Shown piece after piece: positions 48,240 to 61,895 of a stretch of 64,000 nucleotides of DNA. Made by a program: the position numbers and the translations under genes. A model generated the notes under the pieces. The model saw only the letters and a list, made by a program, of their open reading frames with translations, did not search any database and was not told the origin of the DNA. Source of the DNA: Lineus longissimus (taxonomy: Eukaryota; Nemertea; Pilidiophora; Heteronemertea; Lineidae); the NCBI RefSeq assembly GCF_910592395.1, contig NC_088319.1, positions 13,580,001-13,644,000 on the forward strand. The letters are read 5' to 3'. The stretch's first letter is position 1. Each line of letters begins with the position of its first letter.

Positions 48240-48540
48240 AGACCTAGGGGTCCAGTAGTTTACTGCTGTGTTGATCGACCAACGAGCATGGTAAGTCTAG
48301 ACTTGCGGGAAGTCTATCTGGATTTCCAGAGAGGACGAAGAGTGGTGGTCGTTTGTCAAAGAAATGCGAGGACTTGATGTATCTTTCTAGGGGACCCCTA
48401 TTATGGGTCTATGATCCCTCTGGGTGTCCCTATTGAGTGCGATCATTGTGTTCCTTCGTTTTTTTGTATTTGTATTGTTTATGTTCTATACTCTTGTAAA
48501 TTGGTGCTCAATAAACTTATATGAAATTAAATTAAATCTT
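48240..48540 (+). mobile_element. Probable retroposon 3' end
   Basis: The segment is T/G-rich in its second half (TTTTTTTGTATTTGTATTG, TTGTAAATTGGTGC) and finishes with CAATAAACTTATATGAAATTAAATTAAAT. A poly(A) signal followed by a short AAATT repeat is the usual appearance of a LINE 3' untranslated region and tail. A self-complementary TAGGGGACCCCTA lies at about 48390-48402. No coding part remains, the left end is arbitrary and the family cannot be named. A 3' UTR of a host transcript is the alternative. Confidence 0.4.
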
Positions 48541-49490
48541 CAGGTAAGATGATCTCTGACACCTAATTTCCGACATATCTGATTTTTAGCATAGCCACCA
48601 GGGTTGCTCAAACCACGGGTGACAAGTACCACACGCCATAAACTAATTACCGTATCATCGACGACGAATAACACGTGCAGCGACATTTGGAGGGAGTGTT
48701 TTGAACTCGGTCCCCCGCTCGACAAAGCAAAGGCTGCCATGCTCGTGCGAGTAATCGAAAATGGCCCCCATAGTGGATCTTCATGTTGACACCCTTCTGG
48801 GGGCTTTTTGCAACGAATTACCTCATACACATCCTCTCCCCTAAGGTAAATGACTTGAGGAGTGGGAGGGGGTGATTTCCTGCCCCTGGAGAACTGTCAC
48901 AATCAATGCACAATTTCCGTTGTAGATTGATTAAGTACACGAACTGCTAATTCATAATTAGACTGATTGCCAGGAATTTCCTCTTCGGATCAGCATTTCA
49001 TCCAAGTCTGTAACATACACTGTGGCTTTCAGTATAATTTACGTTGAATTCCACGAATGGATGTCTGATGACTACATAGGGAAGAAACGAACATAACTTA
49101 ATGAAGTCATAATGATGCTTAATGGTGAAAAAACATTGCGGTCCCTTTATCATCATTGGCTTTATGTTCACAAAGTAAACATCAGAAATACTATGTGCAC
49201 TTTTTATCAGAAGACACGACTGCGGAAAACGAAGCTAATTTGGTTCGATGTTTTATCAAACAAGGAAGAACGTATTTCCTTTCCGAATGACTCTTAGACA
49301 TATTTCTTCCTTTTTAGTGGTAGATAATTTCTAGTCAGATGTCTCCTCGGTTTTTCTTGTTCCTTTGTCTGATACATGGTTCAAAGTAGGAAAGATGCTG
49401 CTTCCGTTTACAGGGACGCTCGAATTGGCCCCTGATATACGCCATGTTTACGCCAATTTTGATATGAGCGCCCTTAGGCATGCTGTGTGC
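48541..49490. other. Non-coding stretch
   Basis: No gene supported. Frames of 60-96 codons near 48540-48830 lie opposite one another on both strands. Confidence 0.4.
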
Positions 49491-49492
49491 GG

Positions 49493-49520
49493 GTGTGTGT
49501 GTGTGTGGGGGGGGGGGGGG
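49493..49520. repeat. GT microsatellite joined to a 14-nt poly(G) run
   Basis: Seven GT units (49493-49506) run directly into 14 consecutive G (49507-49520). G-rich sequence continues to about 49558. Confidence 0.9.
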
Positions 49521-50319
49521 TGAATGGGGAAGCGTGGAACGGGGGAGGGTGGAGGGGGCAATGACTGTCAACGCCTGCATTTAAACATCATCATATTTCA
49601 CATCATTTTGTGATCCTGACTCGGTGTGGTATCATGCACAGCCAATATTTCTGCAGTGCTAGATGGCAGTGTGCATAATAAAAACGCACTTAGAGTCATT
49701 CCGCATGTTATTGACAATATCGGCCGAAAAACAAATCATGGTCCAGGTGTTTTAGCGGAATCTGGGCGGAACACAGTATGAGAATTGATAAATGTACATA
49801 CATGTACATGTACATCTATTTGCAATATCTCGGTAAGTATAAAAAACCGCGATATTCATCAAGCATTTTGGGAAAACCAACACGAAAGCAAATAAAAATG
49901 GTTTGCATTTTTTCTCGGAACATTTCCCCAGCATCTCGTTTATTTACCCTCGTGGGAGTCAATGTAGTCAAGATTTGCTTAGATGACCCTTTGAAAAGAG
50001 TACAGAGCGGAATAATGCGGGAATTTAGGACGAGGTGCAAGTGGGATCTGTTTTAAGACAATAGGCCTGAATTCTTTCAGCTGCAGTGTATGGGACAAAG
50101 TAACGTACATCGGCCGCGGTGCATTGTGAGGAGAAAAAACGTAACGAAAATATTACAAATCTTTATTATATATATTGATATTCTCATACTCCTAATAGGT
50201 TTCCAGCAAATTTTCGCTGATTCTGCAGTTTTTGCAGATTCTACTTAATCGCCATACTAAATACGTAAGTAGGAGATTGCCCGAACATATAGCTATCCGC
50301 AAGTTCTGTGTTCTGTCAT
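49521..50319. other. Non-coding stretch
   Basis: A TACATACATGTACATGTACAT patch (about 49795-49815) is present. Frames near 49752-50056 overlap on both strands. Confidence 0.4.
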
Positions 50320-50693
50320 GAATAGCATTCCGCAAAGTTACTATTTATAGCTCACAAGGTCATTTGCATAAGATATTGATGACGTTTTAGTCACGTGACA
50401 GTCGGACATTGACACTTATTTCTACGCATTTGAGCTTATTTCAAAGTCAATTATCTTTGACCCTGCATTGTTTTTAGCATGAATGATACCATAGAGTCAG
50501 ATAGCGAAATATTCAGAACAATTATGTAGTATTTCCAACACTCGGACATGTGCCAGATTGAATCTAACTGACCTAGTTAGAAAGCCTGAATCCATTACGA
50601 AACCGCATGTTTGTCCGACATTGCCTGTAATTCAGCGATGGGGAAATACAGGGCAGCAGCTGCAGTGACGTCATCTTCGCGGAATGCTATTCG
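50320..50693. repeat. Possible element with 14-bp inverted ends
   Basis: GAATAGCATTCCGC (50320-50333) and its exact reverse complement GCGGAATGCTATTC (50680-50693) face each other across about 350 bp. Pairing extends a further four bases inward with one mismatch (AAAG against GAAG). No flanking duplication was found. It may be a miniature transposon or chance. Confidence 0.3.
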
Positions 50694-52831
50694 CAGTACA
50701 TCGTTGTTCAGTTTAGAATTTGAGAGTATACAAATGATCTCTACCATGCGCTCTCAACCAAATGTTTTTCTTGTAGAGCGTTGATTCTAGTTCGTGTTCA
50801 CGTCCATCCCATTTCGAACTGAACTCGTTCCATCTAATTCGTCTCAATTACACTGTTGGGGTTCACATGTGCCACTTATGTTTCAACCGGTGTGAGCAGT
50901 CAGGCAAAGTGAGACCCATTTTTCAATATATGTATGTTGCCAAATCGGGGAGTTTCGCTCACACCCGTAGAATTTACTTCAAGTGATACTATGATGTGAT
51001 TTACAACTTTGCGGAAATACGTCCGTTTTTAATTGTTGATCACATAATGTAAAGCTCAAATTTTCGATTTTTGATTAGATTTATTATAAAATCGCTGAAT
51101 GTAAACCACCGCGACCGCGAAAATGTTCATGTTGTGACGTCATCAACGAAAACGGCTTCGAAGCGAGCCGTCTGGGCGGGATTAAACCATCAATTTCTAG
51201 AAAATGTTCATTTCGATTCGAAAACCTTACCGATTTAGGAGAAAGTGACGTAGTCATTTGTCAAAAACAGCTAAAACATTATATGGTGAAATTTGACACG
51301 AGTTACCCTTTAATGCCGCTCATGTCCAATTGGTCCCCGCCTTGGCTATGTATCTATACGAGTTGTGCCTAGATTTAGCTGGCAGTGCGTTTTCAAAATA
51401 AAAGTATTGCGCAAAAGAGCGCACACCTGCGCATCATCGATTAACTCTCATTGGTGCAACAGCACTTCATAACAATCGGTAGATTAAGCGAAATATCGCA
51501 CAATATGTGGGTAAAATGGTGTAAAATTGAACACGCGTCGGCACAGCTAGATCTAGCTATTTCCGTGAAACTTTGGCTACGTTGTGATATCTTCATGGTA
51601 TATAGTCGACTCGCGGAGTTTCGAGGGGTTTTCACCCGAATTGGGGACAACTCGCAAAACGAGGATTTCTGTCTGAGTGCATGATAGTCTCTTAACCTGG
51701 ATTTGCACATTACTAACAACTGGGACGATCGATTGAATTTAGATCAAGTTTGTTCAATTTGTCTCCGAAACCCACGCATTAAAACAGGTGATATTAACGT
51801 TGGAGTTATTGAGCCGAGCAAATGCGGCTTTTTAAATTTTATTTACGCAATTGAGATGGTCATGCACGATAGTATCGTGGACTTCTACTCAGCGATTAAG
51901 TCACCGATTTAGTTACGACCGTACCACATACAAAAGAACAGTAAGTACACGGTTTTATTTTATGATATTCTTATTGTTTAACAGAGAAGTTGCACGGTAC
52001 TTCCACAAATCTCTATAAAAGCAACAAAATGCCTGTACAGGTCGTGGGCCAAACTAAAAAAGGTTGTTCGGTGCTACTTAACTCAGTGATCGCCCTGTGG
52101 TCTCAACGTCGTGTCCCATTTGAACCTGTTTTCTCCTCTTTTGGTACAAATTAATCGACTGGCCTCGGATTAGTGGAACGCTAGTATCTTCCGTAATACT
52201 TGCATGCAGAAAGACCATGAATAATGGAGGTAAAAATTCAAAAATATGTGCTAATGAACTTTATACGCAAGTGAAGATGGAATATTGAGCTTTCCACGAG
52301 GATGCGATATAAAGCATGTATATATGTGGCGTTAATGGCGTTAGACTGCCATTCATGGAAATCAATATGCGTGTCGCCGTTTTGAGTTAGAAACTGTCTC
52401 GATTTTACCGGCAATTTCATTGTAATCGTCAGAACAATGTTTGAAGTGGACTTCGAAGGGTTCCTCTTGTCTACAATTCATTGTTCTGAAATATTCATAC
52501 AGATATTATCTTTCAATTTTCCTGTTCAACTACAAGTACTCGCAAGTCAATTGTTGCAATTATTGTAATTTGATTGTTCTCCGTATGATGGCCAATTAAA
52601 GTCAACCAAACACGAGACACTTCTAGATTGGACAATTTTAACGGCCCGGTAGAAAATTCGTTTGCGTGGTAGCTTTCACTGATACATCTGATGCGAACGA
52701 CGGATACTCTGGAAAACAAAGAACATACTCCCCTGCACCCTTGAAATTGGCATTCGCTTCGTTTCGAAAGAGTTCTGATTGCTATTGGATTGTAAGTTCC
52801 AGCCAAAAGGGTTGAGCCTGTGGTCAACCCT
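50694..52831. other. Non-coding stretch
   Basis: The part at 50930-51310 contains GTGACGTCATCAACG, a TGACGTAGTCAT block and TTTGACACGAGTTACCCTTTAA, which looks like an interspersed-repeat consensus, but no second copy was found in the window. Frames near 51441-51719 overlap in antisense. Confidence 0.35.
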
Positions 52832-53018
52832 AACATCTTGCTGTTCGGCCTTACTGATGCCGCGTACACCTGCCAGGCTCGTTACGCGTGTCCAGAAATA
52901 TGACAACATCACCCCGGTGTTTGAGAGTCTCCACTGGTTGCCAATCAAGCAAGGGGAAATGAGATGCAGCTTTATTGTCCTTAGTTCTGAAAAGTTGTCA
53001 AACGATTCTCTTGCCTAT
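52832..53018 (+). mobile_element. Frameshifted LINE relic (L2/CR1-like)
   Basis: One frame reads NILLFGLTD (about 52832-52858). After a frame change the next reads RTPARLVTRVQKYDNITPVFESLHWLPIKQ (about 52863-52952), then a weaker ...KLSNDSLAY. This is the same C-terminal segment as in the LINE at 37315-38414 (HGLPKK, NSAARLITKTRKRHHVTPVLKRLHWLPV), with which it shares clear residue patterns. No motif upstream of the thumb-like region or 3' tail is left. It is an old, inactive fragment from a different subfamily. Confidence 0.8.
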
Positions 53019-54658
53019 AGAAAAATGACCCGCTCAATTGTCTATAATAAAGCTTACCGGTTCTTCCGTCGGAGCAATAAGGCATTTGTGTTGTTCACGC
53101 ATAGTTATGACACTGAGTTGAAAGAAAAATGTCAGTGTGATGAACAGACTCTCAACCATACCAATCCAAAATATCGAATCTGATGAATGAAATCTATTCA
53201 ATCAGGAAGCGGTTATCACCCGTCAATAAATGTCGGGCTTGTTCATTTCCTTCATTCTATCTAATTCAGTCGTTGTGGCTTTACTAATAAAAAGGTTTCA
53301 GAACAGCAGCTGATAATAAACGTGGATGTAGTTCGTGACAAACACAGGCTAGAGGAAGATGAAAGTATAAAATGACATCATTACGTTATTTTGTCCCTTC
53401 ACCTCGCAGTTAAAAGAACTCCGACCTAGCCCGGTCTATTGTCTTGAATCATTGCGCACCCAGGCCTAAATACCCATTGTTCGACTTTCTTATCAAATAT
53501 TATCATGGCCAGTCTTGATAGTATCGACCCCCACGATTCAGCTATCGTGGTGTTCGCTTGGCATATACCGGCCAGGGCAAATAGACTTGAGAGTAGATCT
53601 TGAGAGTAGTTCTCAACATTTGAGAGCAAGGTAAGAATGTTATGGGACATCCGATAACTTTTCAGACACCATTTTGCTCAAAGAGTAATCAACATTGTCA
53701 GTAGTTTGCTTCGGTACAGTATCTTGGTATCTCCCTGGTCATGTTCACGGTGCCCATTGAAATCTGTCGCGGTTGGTACCGTACCGAAAGGCAGTCGCCT
53801 CCCTATAGCCTCTCTAGCCAGCTCCCCATGCAGCACATCCTTCGCCCCCTGCCAACCCCCATGATATCTCGGAACGACACCCCCACTCGTCTCTTCAGCA
53901 AATTCAACACAAAATGTGAAGTACACAGACAAGTGAGGCGAGCCTGTGGTACCTTCTGTCAACTGTCACATCTTTTGCCTGCTACCTTATCTCTGACAAA
54001 CATTCCTCTCCATTTCCCACTCGCGTCTTCAGCCTTGTTCAACAATCGATCTGCAAACACTCTCAGACGAACCGTCAATCTCGGCCATCACTGCACCATT
54101 GTCTTTTAATATCTTAGCGTGTATCGCGTAACGTGCCCGTCAGTATGGACACCCTGCACAATGGGGTTTATTTCCACATGCTGGTTGTCAAGATATATAA
54201 TACATTGCTTCTGATATCTTGATAATGGATAGTGATCCATCATCATTTGATGGTAAGCTTGACTGGCGCGGGTCCGTCTGATGTAGAATGGTGCGGAGAA
54301 AACTACAAGACAGTGCTTATACGCAACGTACAGTCGTACAACCGACCGTCGGTGGCATACATCACATAGGGTTGAAAGACAAAAATAGATATGAGTGAGG
54401 ATTTTTATTATCTCATCGATCTCCATTCGAGCAATCCAACGGAGAAAAAAACAACATTGCCATAAACACGAGCAGGTTATTATATTGAAGGGTACGCCTA
54501 TTTTTTGAGCTGATGCAATACTATATGACTCCAATCGAAGGCGTATTATCTCCTATACCGGAACGAGTTGACAATCCCCCTTCACCTTCGAAGGACTACT
54601 TTCACTACCCCGGTTACAAGTGCGCATGCTTACAACACTGGAAACACGCTGCGTAATA
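53019..54658. other. Non-coding stretch
   Basis: The 122-codon plus-strand frame at 53741-54109 begins with ATG and is C-rich, but overlaps an open minus-strand frame and has no recognised domain. The 142-codon minus-strand frame at 54106-54534 likewise has no recognisable feature. Both lengths are within chance expectation. Confidence 0.4.
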
Positions 54659-54800
54659 ATGTAGCGTGTGCGCATGTTCTGAAGAAGATAGGTAATAAGC
54701 GTGTGCGTATGTTCGGAAGGGGTTGATAGGTTGACAAGTTGACAGGTCAACAGGACTACAGGTCAACAGGTGCGATAGTGTGACTAATTGACAGGTTACC
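54659..54800. repeat. Low-order imperfect tandem repeats
   Basis: Two units of AGCGTGTGCG[CT]ATGTTC[TG]GAAG (about 54663 and 54698) are followed by a run of GTTGACA, AGGTCAACAGG and related words repeated to about 54800. It is an imprecise minisatellite. Confidence 0.55.
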
Positions 54801-57800
54801 GAGCGTGTGTCAACCCAGATATTACAGATATCATGACCTACTCAAGCAAACTTGTCAAAGGAAATGACCATGGTTACTTCGGTTTGTCTTGTTGCATTTC
54901 ATGTTACCACCGGAACCTTCACAAGGGAGCCGAGTCATTATGCGCGTGGGAAAGCACAGTTGTGAAGAAATATTGGCCTTTGTTTGACTGATGTCATAGT
55001 GGTTTCAAATTACGTATTAATGTCACATATTGTAGAAGAAAGACATGTATCACAGCAGTGATATTATGTTATATGGCACGGCCTAGGCGAAATCAACTAA
55101 TTCATTTTCCTGGCATGTTTCACTGATTACAAGTAACTTTCTATTAAAATCTTTCCGCCCTCAATATCGAAAATATTACCAAGGGATTGCCGAGTTCGGT
55201 TTTCGGCAGACAGATTTGTCAGTGAAGACCTTATTTGTGTTATTCTAATCCCAATGGTGCATTAATGTATAGAATTACTAACGAGTTACCTTGATATTCA
55301 GATTCTAGACCCATCAGTGACATGAATAAGCTTATCAACAGCCCATTCGCTAACGCCTAACGGATCAGTTTGCAAGACAGAACAGTTTATAGAGCGTTTT
55401 AGTCACGCACCTCAGTTGGGGGAACGTATCCAATTACATCGCTTTCTCAAAGGAGTGGGTGGATTTTCATTTCAATATGTTTTTTTCTTCTCCTGTTCCA
55501 CGACTTAACTCTTTCTCTGGATGTGTTTGAATTCATCGCATACATGGACGTTGGTCTTCTGATTTCATAATAATCAAGAAATTTTCCAATGAACTAAGCT
55601 ACTAGCATCCGACTGTAATTTTTTGTCCTAACCAGCTGCACTTTCCCCACGAGGAATGGAAATATCACCCAAAGAAACCCAATGAAAAAACACACATCCA
55701 TTTTTTAGACGATCTGTAATGCTAGGCAGGGACGCACTTCGAAAAGAAAACTACATGTGCCTCATCAGACTGCTTCCTAACGTAAAGGAAACAACGCAGG
55801 TTCCCCATTACTGATTGGTAATGACTGGCGAATGCGACAAGTCCGGCTGTGGCCAACCTACAGCAAAATTGACAAAAAGTGCCGTATTTGCTGATTGGAG
55901 GTAGGAGGTAATACGTCCCCGATTGGAGTCATAAAGTTGCATCAGCTCAAAAAAAACGCGTATCCTTACAATACAATAACCTGCTGTTTTTTACGTCACT
56001 ATGACGTTGTTTTATGACATCGTTATACATGTAGGTTAGTTATCTCGGAATAAAAATGTAGGAAATTTTGCTAACTTGCAGGAAGACGAAAAAAAGGTCC
56101 TCGGATGTATAAACCAGGTCTTCTTTTGGATGAAGTTGTTCGATCGAGGCGTTACCATCGCCAAAGCTGCGGAACACTGCTGGCAGTAGCAACTTTAGGT
56201 GGATTAATTAGTGCTCACGTATCAAAAATGGATTGAGCTACGCGCCGACATTGGTTCTTGAACATTGTGCAAATTACCCCACATCAAAATTGGAAATACA
56301 CTTCAGTCTTTTGAGAACATTGAAGAGTTTTGATTTCGTCGAGTTTTTAGAAAATAAACGTAAAATCAGAGTATACGTGTCGCAATTAGGAACATGCGTA
56401 TATATTACGATTGTGATTTAAGAGTGTCAAAACCTGGTAAGGTCGTTAAAATATATTTTCCAAAAATTTTTCCAGCCTCAGCAGATTGAGGAGAGTTGAC
56501 AGTTGAGTCGGTTGCGATATCTGCGTCGAACACTAAATGTAGTTTGCAGGAGGAGATTGTGTGGATTAGTAATCGTGCACAGGTATGAATAAAAGTGAGA
56601 ATGATAGAAATGCGAAATGAGAATACGCAGACTTGATTTCGTGACTGCCTGCAGTGCCTACCTGTATAGAAAGCTTTTGCAATCTAGATTACCCATGCCC
56701 AGACAGAATAATATAGATTACCTTTTCCTATTAACCATATCAGATTCTTTCTTTTTTTCAACGCTCATTATTAGTATTCAGTATTATCTCTTTGATCTCA
56801 CGCCCAGGGGTTGGGTAATTAGCCAAGTATATCAAAGCATAAGGTATTTGCTATATCTCTGTACTCGAAAAGAGTTTGATTCTGGACTATCATGATATAA
56901 GATAAAATGTTATTGGCATTTTCGGACTGCAATGAGACAGGTCCAAGTCAAGGAAAAACAGCTTCTTTCAAATCACGTTTTTCTCATCAGTAACGTAATA
57001 ATGTTGTCATCCTGTGCCCGAATGTTTAAAACGAGATTTGTTATCAACGCTGGCGTTTACTAGACTAATGGGCTGACTGAAGTAGATAACGCCAGGTTAA
57101 GAAGCACGACTTTCTGAGCTTTTTTTATGAAAACAGTTTGATTCGATATCATCTCGAGGTGGAGGACGGATAAGGATAATGTTGGTTGTATGCTGTGTCG
57201 ATCATAGGTAAAAGACACAAATTTTACACGCGCCCTACCAGGCTTAGACACAGCCTGATATTTGGCTTTGGGTGTACGGACCCTCATGTCGAAGAGAAAC
57301 AATTTAAACATATACCGAATTCTCCTGAGACCCCATTAATCATCCGAATTACATGGACTAACATACAAACAGCAATCGCTCATACTGTCACTCCCGATGG
57401 AGCCGAAATATCAAGGGTGAAATTGCCGGGGTCAATTCGCGACGCATTTTCAAATCATAGACATCATGAGTTCACGACCGAAGTGGGAGTGGAATGTTCC
57501 ACGTGTAAAACTTATGTTGGAAAACGTGTGTAGGTCACTAAGTTCACCCACCGTAGATTCCTTCGACGCCTCTTGTCGTGGTCCCAGCGTCATCGTCTCT
57601 GCATTGCCTCCCTCCCCGCTGGTTCTCAGCTGGACGCATCATTACCAAATGAGTGAGTATCGCACCATCTGTACTTGAAACGCATTTTTTGCGAACCAAT
57701 CGGTGTATTTGTCTAGTGAATCTGTCTTTGGCATTAGCTAGCCTCAGACTGGGGCCCCATTTTAAAAGATTCCCATCAGCAGGAACCCTGAGACGCAAAC

Positions 57801-60248
57801 CGTAATTACAAAACCATTGTTTCTCCATCATCCGACACATGAACTCATGCAGTTATGGTCATGAGGCTATCAGATAGTGGTCCTTTGAGATGGATGATTC
57901 TATTAACTAATGGTCAGACGAGACTGATATCTGATTAAGGAATTAGGTGTACCCGTCCAATAAGTGCGGAGACATATTCTGGGGAGAGTTTACGGCAACA
58001 CGATATGTTTGATATTGTGCCCGAATGTTCATATGGCACCGACAGTGTTGCCACTTGGACTTGACATTAGCGTGATGGGAACCCCACGCCAGAAATCTCG
58101 TTGAGTTGGTCATCTAACAACTATACGATGCATTGTAAGTATGAACCACAGGGATGAGCTTATAGATAAAGAATATCGCCTCATCCAAAAGCTTATTACA
58201 GAGCCGAAGTGCCTTCTAGAGTCACGCGGGGATTCCGCTGGTAAATCTGTAGCCCCATTGCTTTTATCACTGAACCATCTCCCCAACAATCTCATCGCAT
58301 ATCGCGATCGTTGAAGAGCGCTCATCGTTTGATGGAATTTAAATTGAACTACTTCAGGTTCAGACTAGATAATGATGGCGAGCAGCTTAAGATACCAATC
58401 AAGGCTCACCCGAAATCCACCCCATTTTCCATCTCTGTTTGTATTAAAATGACAATGGCGGGAACAAATGGGATCCAAGGGAGACGTGGTTTGGTGTGAG
58501 GTGATAGCCTAAGAGCGCATCCTGGACAAACATGCCATAGCTGTCGCTCAAATAAACAAATCAAATTCTTAGTTCCAGCCTCACCAGAATATACCTTTTA
58601 GCAGCACATTTGTAAAGATACATGTATGAAAATACTATGAATATTATGTTTCGGCGACTTTGTATGCATAATAGCTACATTATTTCCATGTGGCATCGGT
58701 AAATACAATGAACATGGTCGGCTTACCCTTAACCATTAAAACACCCATCGATTGGATATATATATACGTATACGTACAGACCCTACATGCCGGGGGTATG
58801 AAGGTTCGAAGTTGTACAATGTTAACTATCGGTCTCCTCGTCAACGTTAGGGTTAACTCAATGTTGTGGACATTCATTTAAAAATCAACGTTCTCGTCCT
58901 CAAATTTAAATTCAAGGCAGCGATTGCGGTTACCGGATATTGGAGTAACTAAACACTGAACGTTACCGCATGGCCGGATCGCTGTGAGCAGGCTGTCCTT
59001 TGTGGAATACAAATTGAGAATTTATTCCAGTACGTCGGGTGTTTCCCTAGTTTGAGGTTTACTTACTGGTACTGTGTCTGTTTACTCTCTTGGCTTCATG
59101 AGTAATTTCGGATCGATTCCAAGGAGGTCGACCCGAACGTCAGTATAAACCAGCTATTGATGACCATGATGACGTAATCAGTGAGTTATGTAAATACAAG
59201 AAATGGATAGATGTCTTGTACGATTATTTTGACGTCGTCACAATCATATTTGGCGACACGCGCCAGACTGATATTTCAATATCCTGGAGACGAGAAATGA
59301 CAACGGAGAGGGGCAGAAGTCGACCACCCGATACTTGATCGAGTGCCCGAGCATTGAACTTAAAACTGTGAATCATGCATAAGTTAAGACATCCACAGAC
59401 GTAGAATTCTGACACTGCGTTGTTTTCAGTTTATGAACACAAAAGACCAAATGCAGGTAAAAAACGCAACAGCGAACATCGGTGCAAAACCTTTGTTTCA
59501 AGGCGATGTACGTAGTTGACACGTGAAAATCGAACCTGAATTTTGTAGCTTACAAATGTAAGTTACCTATAGTTACTTCAACTTGAAGCCAGCCAATGCG
59601 AGAATGATGACTTCGTTGCAAATCGAGGCACTGAACATGCTAATTATGTTCTAGTATTTTCTCTGCAAGCAAAGCAACAATAAATCTTTAAAAAACCTGA
59701 TCTCTGATAAAAAAATCAACTAATTCAGGGTTACTTTACAGGTATGAGCCAACCTGCTTTAATGTCTTCCACATTTTATCAGAAAATTACAAAAAGGTCC
59801 CCGAGGCCCTTTCCATATCGTGTGCACCTGACGTTGATGACCTTTCAGCTTTAAGCAGTGAACGCCAGTTGTCTCCGTGAAGGCTTTGATCAGCGCCGCG
59901 CTATCATCAAAGGGTGACTCTCTTAATTAACTTAATGTAGAATTAGAGACTTAGGGCGATTTATTAGTAGCATCTGACAAATTGAAGCCGCGACTGAAGC
60001 CTTTTGTGCAGAGCAGGATTTGAGGCAGGCTTCTGTGTCTTGAAACCCTTGGGTCCGTTCGTCTTTGGGTAATGATTGTTTACGAATTGGGGAGTTTGAT
60101 ATGACGAGTTAACATGGGAATGTTATGCATCCAAAATATATAGCTTAAATCCGGTATCTGCTAAAGAGGTCCTGCCATGCAAGGGTAGCAAGAGAGCATA
60201 AACAGCAATGTGGACGAAATGCCATGTGCAGCCGGGATCTTGGTTAAT
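54801..60248. other. Long non-coding stretch
   Basis: No gene supported over 5.4 kb. A 58-codon frame at 58140-58316 (MNHRDELIDKEYRLIQK...) reads like protein and is followed by an ATAAACAAATCAAAT tail near 58552-58567, perhaps an old retroposon end, but no motif is recognisable. The 115-codon frame at 57186-57533 lacks an ATG start. Confidence 0.35.
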
Positions 60249-60544
60249 CCAGTTGTTTGCTATACAATACATTGATAATAAGCGTTTTGCGACGGGTTTC
60301 CTTGAGTGTGTTCTGGACAAGCCCAGTTGTTTGCTATACAATACAATTATAATAAGTGTTTTGCGACGGGTTTCCTTGAGTGTGTTCTGGACAAGCCCAG
60401 TTGTTTGCTATACAATACAATTATAATAAGTGTTTTGCGACGGGTTTCCTTGAGTGTGTTCTGGACAAGCCCAGTTGTTTGCTATACAATACAATTATAA
60501 TAAGTGTTTTGCGACGGGTTTCCTTGAGTGTGTTCTGGACAAGC
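60249..60544. repeat. Four-copy 74-bp tandem array
   Basis: The units begin at 60249, 60323, 60397 and 60471 (CCAGTTGTTTGCTATACAAT...). Copies 2-4 are identical; copy 1 differs at three positions. Because 74 is not a multiple of three, the array is read in successive frames, so a repeated peptide (CVLDKPSCLLYN) appears in overlapping frames without being a gene. The near-identity shows very recent expansion. Confidence 0.97.
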
Positions 60545-61895
60545 CGCTTTGCCAGTTGAGCAAGACATCGTCCTTGAAATAATCTGACCAATTTCGGCCC
60601 TAGATATTTTAGATTCTTCCTTTAATAGAGAGAACATCAACATCAAAACAATTAGTTGCTTATCGATCACTTATATACAATCTCTGAGTTAATATAAGAT
60701 AATTGAGGTATTCCTATATCACGATGATTACGCATGAATGATGAGGTGGCCGGCGCCGGTTGGGGTACCCGGGGGTCCTGATAAGGTGCCTTCGAGGACG
60801 ATACCGCAAAGATAAATTATCGACTGTCAGACTATCGAAATGAATTAATAACGCTTAGAACTCGGCTAATTTGTTGACGTTGGTTGAAGGGCGAGTCTTG
60901 TGGTTCAGAAAATCGATTATTGCTTCATTTTGATCTATGGCCCAGGGTTGGCGTATTTTTTACCGCGTCTTAAAAAAACGTCTTATTGGACTTCTCTGCC
61001 ACTGCGAATTGGGCAAACTTGGGATCAGATAGGGTCATTATTTTCCCAGTAGCCATTATCGCTGCTATAGTGACTATTGCGTCGTAGCAAATTCGTTGGC
61101 GAACTGTTCTCTACAGGTTTGAGGCTCCTAATCATGTCGATTCATCGGCGGTGAACATCAGTCCTAAAGTGAAGGATGGATATACGCACAACGACGATGG
61201 CTCGGCACGCTCCAAAATGGAATTTTGTCTGTCCGGATCGGCTGCTTCGACTTCAACTCTGTGGATCGTTGCGACAAGCGCACATCATAAGACCGTGGAT
61301 TCCCAGCTTCTGTGCTATTGACCTAACTTGGCTTTTGGTTGTTGAATTGGATCTGCAAACAGCAAACTGTCAGTTAAGGTAAAATGTTCGGGTCTATAGT
61401 CGTGCATCATTGTAAAAATCATATGATACCCGTCCTTCTTTCCCAATAGGCTACGTTATCGTGACAATGCTATCGGGAAAATCATGCCCGTTGATATGAT
61501 TTATATCCTTAGCTTTGCACCGCCTCCAACGTGTGTGCAAGGCTAGCACCCAGATCCCCCAACTTCCTTTCTCACAAGTATCTACCACATCAAAAGCGCA
61601 TCCATCATCCACTAATTGAGGTCTGGAGTTTTGTTCAACATAAATGTGACAAGAAGATTCATAGCGAGAAAGTCATCAATAAACATATCAGAAAATCCGA
61701 TGAGTGGTTGGAGTTAGACGAAACGACTTTTTGCGAATGAAAATCGACGGCGCCATATATCAACTGAATCGATAGCTCGTAATCAACCCTTGGTTTCGGA
61801 CCTCTGACCTACATTTCGCATCCCTTTTGAACGGATGACCTTGTCGTCTTGTCAACCCCATAACAAAGTTTTTATGTCAGTTGAAGAATTATAAT
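60545..61895. other. Non-coding stretch
   Basis: GGCCGGCGCCGGTTGGGGTACCCGG (60748-60772) is a short GC-rich block. Nothing else could be supported. Confidence 0.4.

Noticed and set aside
53741-54109. 122-codon C-rich plus-strand frame
   Set aside because: Starts with ATG, but has an open antisense frame, low-complexity Pro/Ser/Leu content and no family resemblance.
54106-54534. 142-codon minus-strand frame
   Set aside because: Same chance expectation, no domain, no splice or poly(A) context.
60208-60500. Frames with a repeated CVLDKPSCLLYN peptide
   Set aside because: By-product of the 74-bp tandem array read through successive frames; no ATG-to-stop gene structure with other support.
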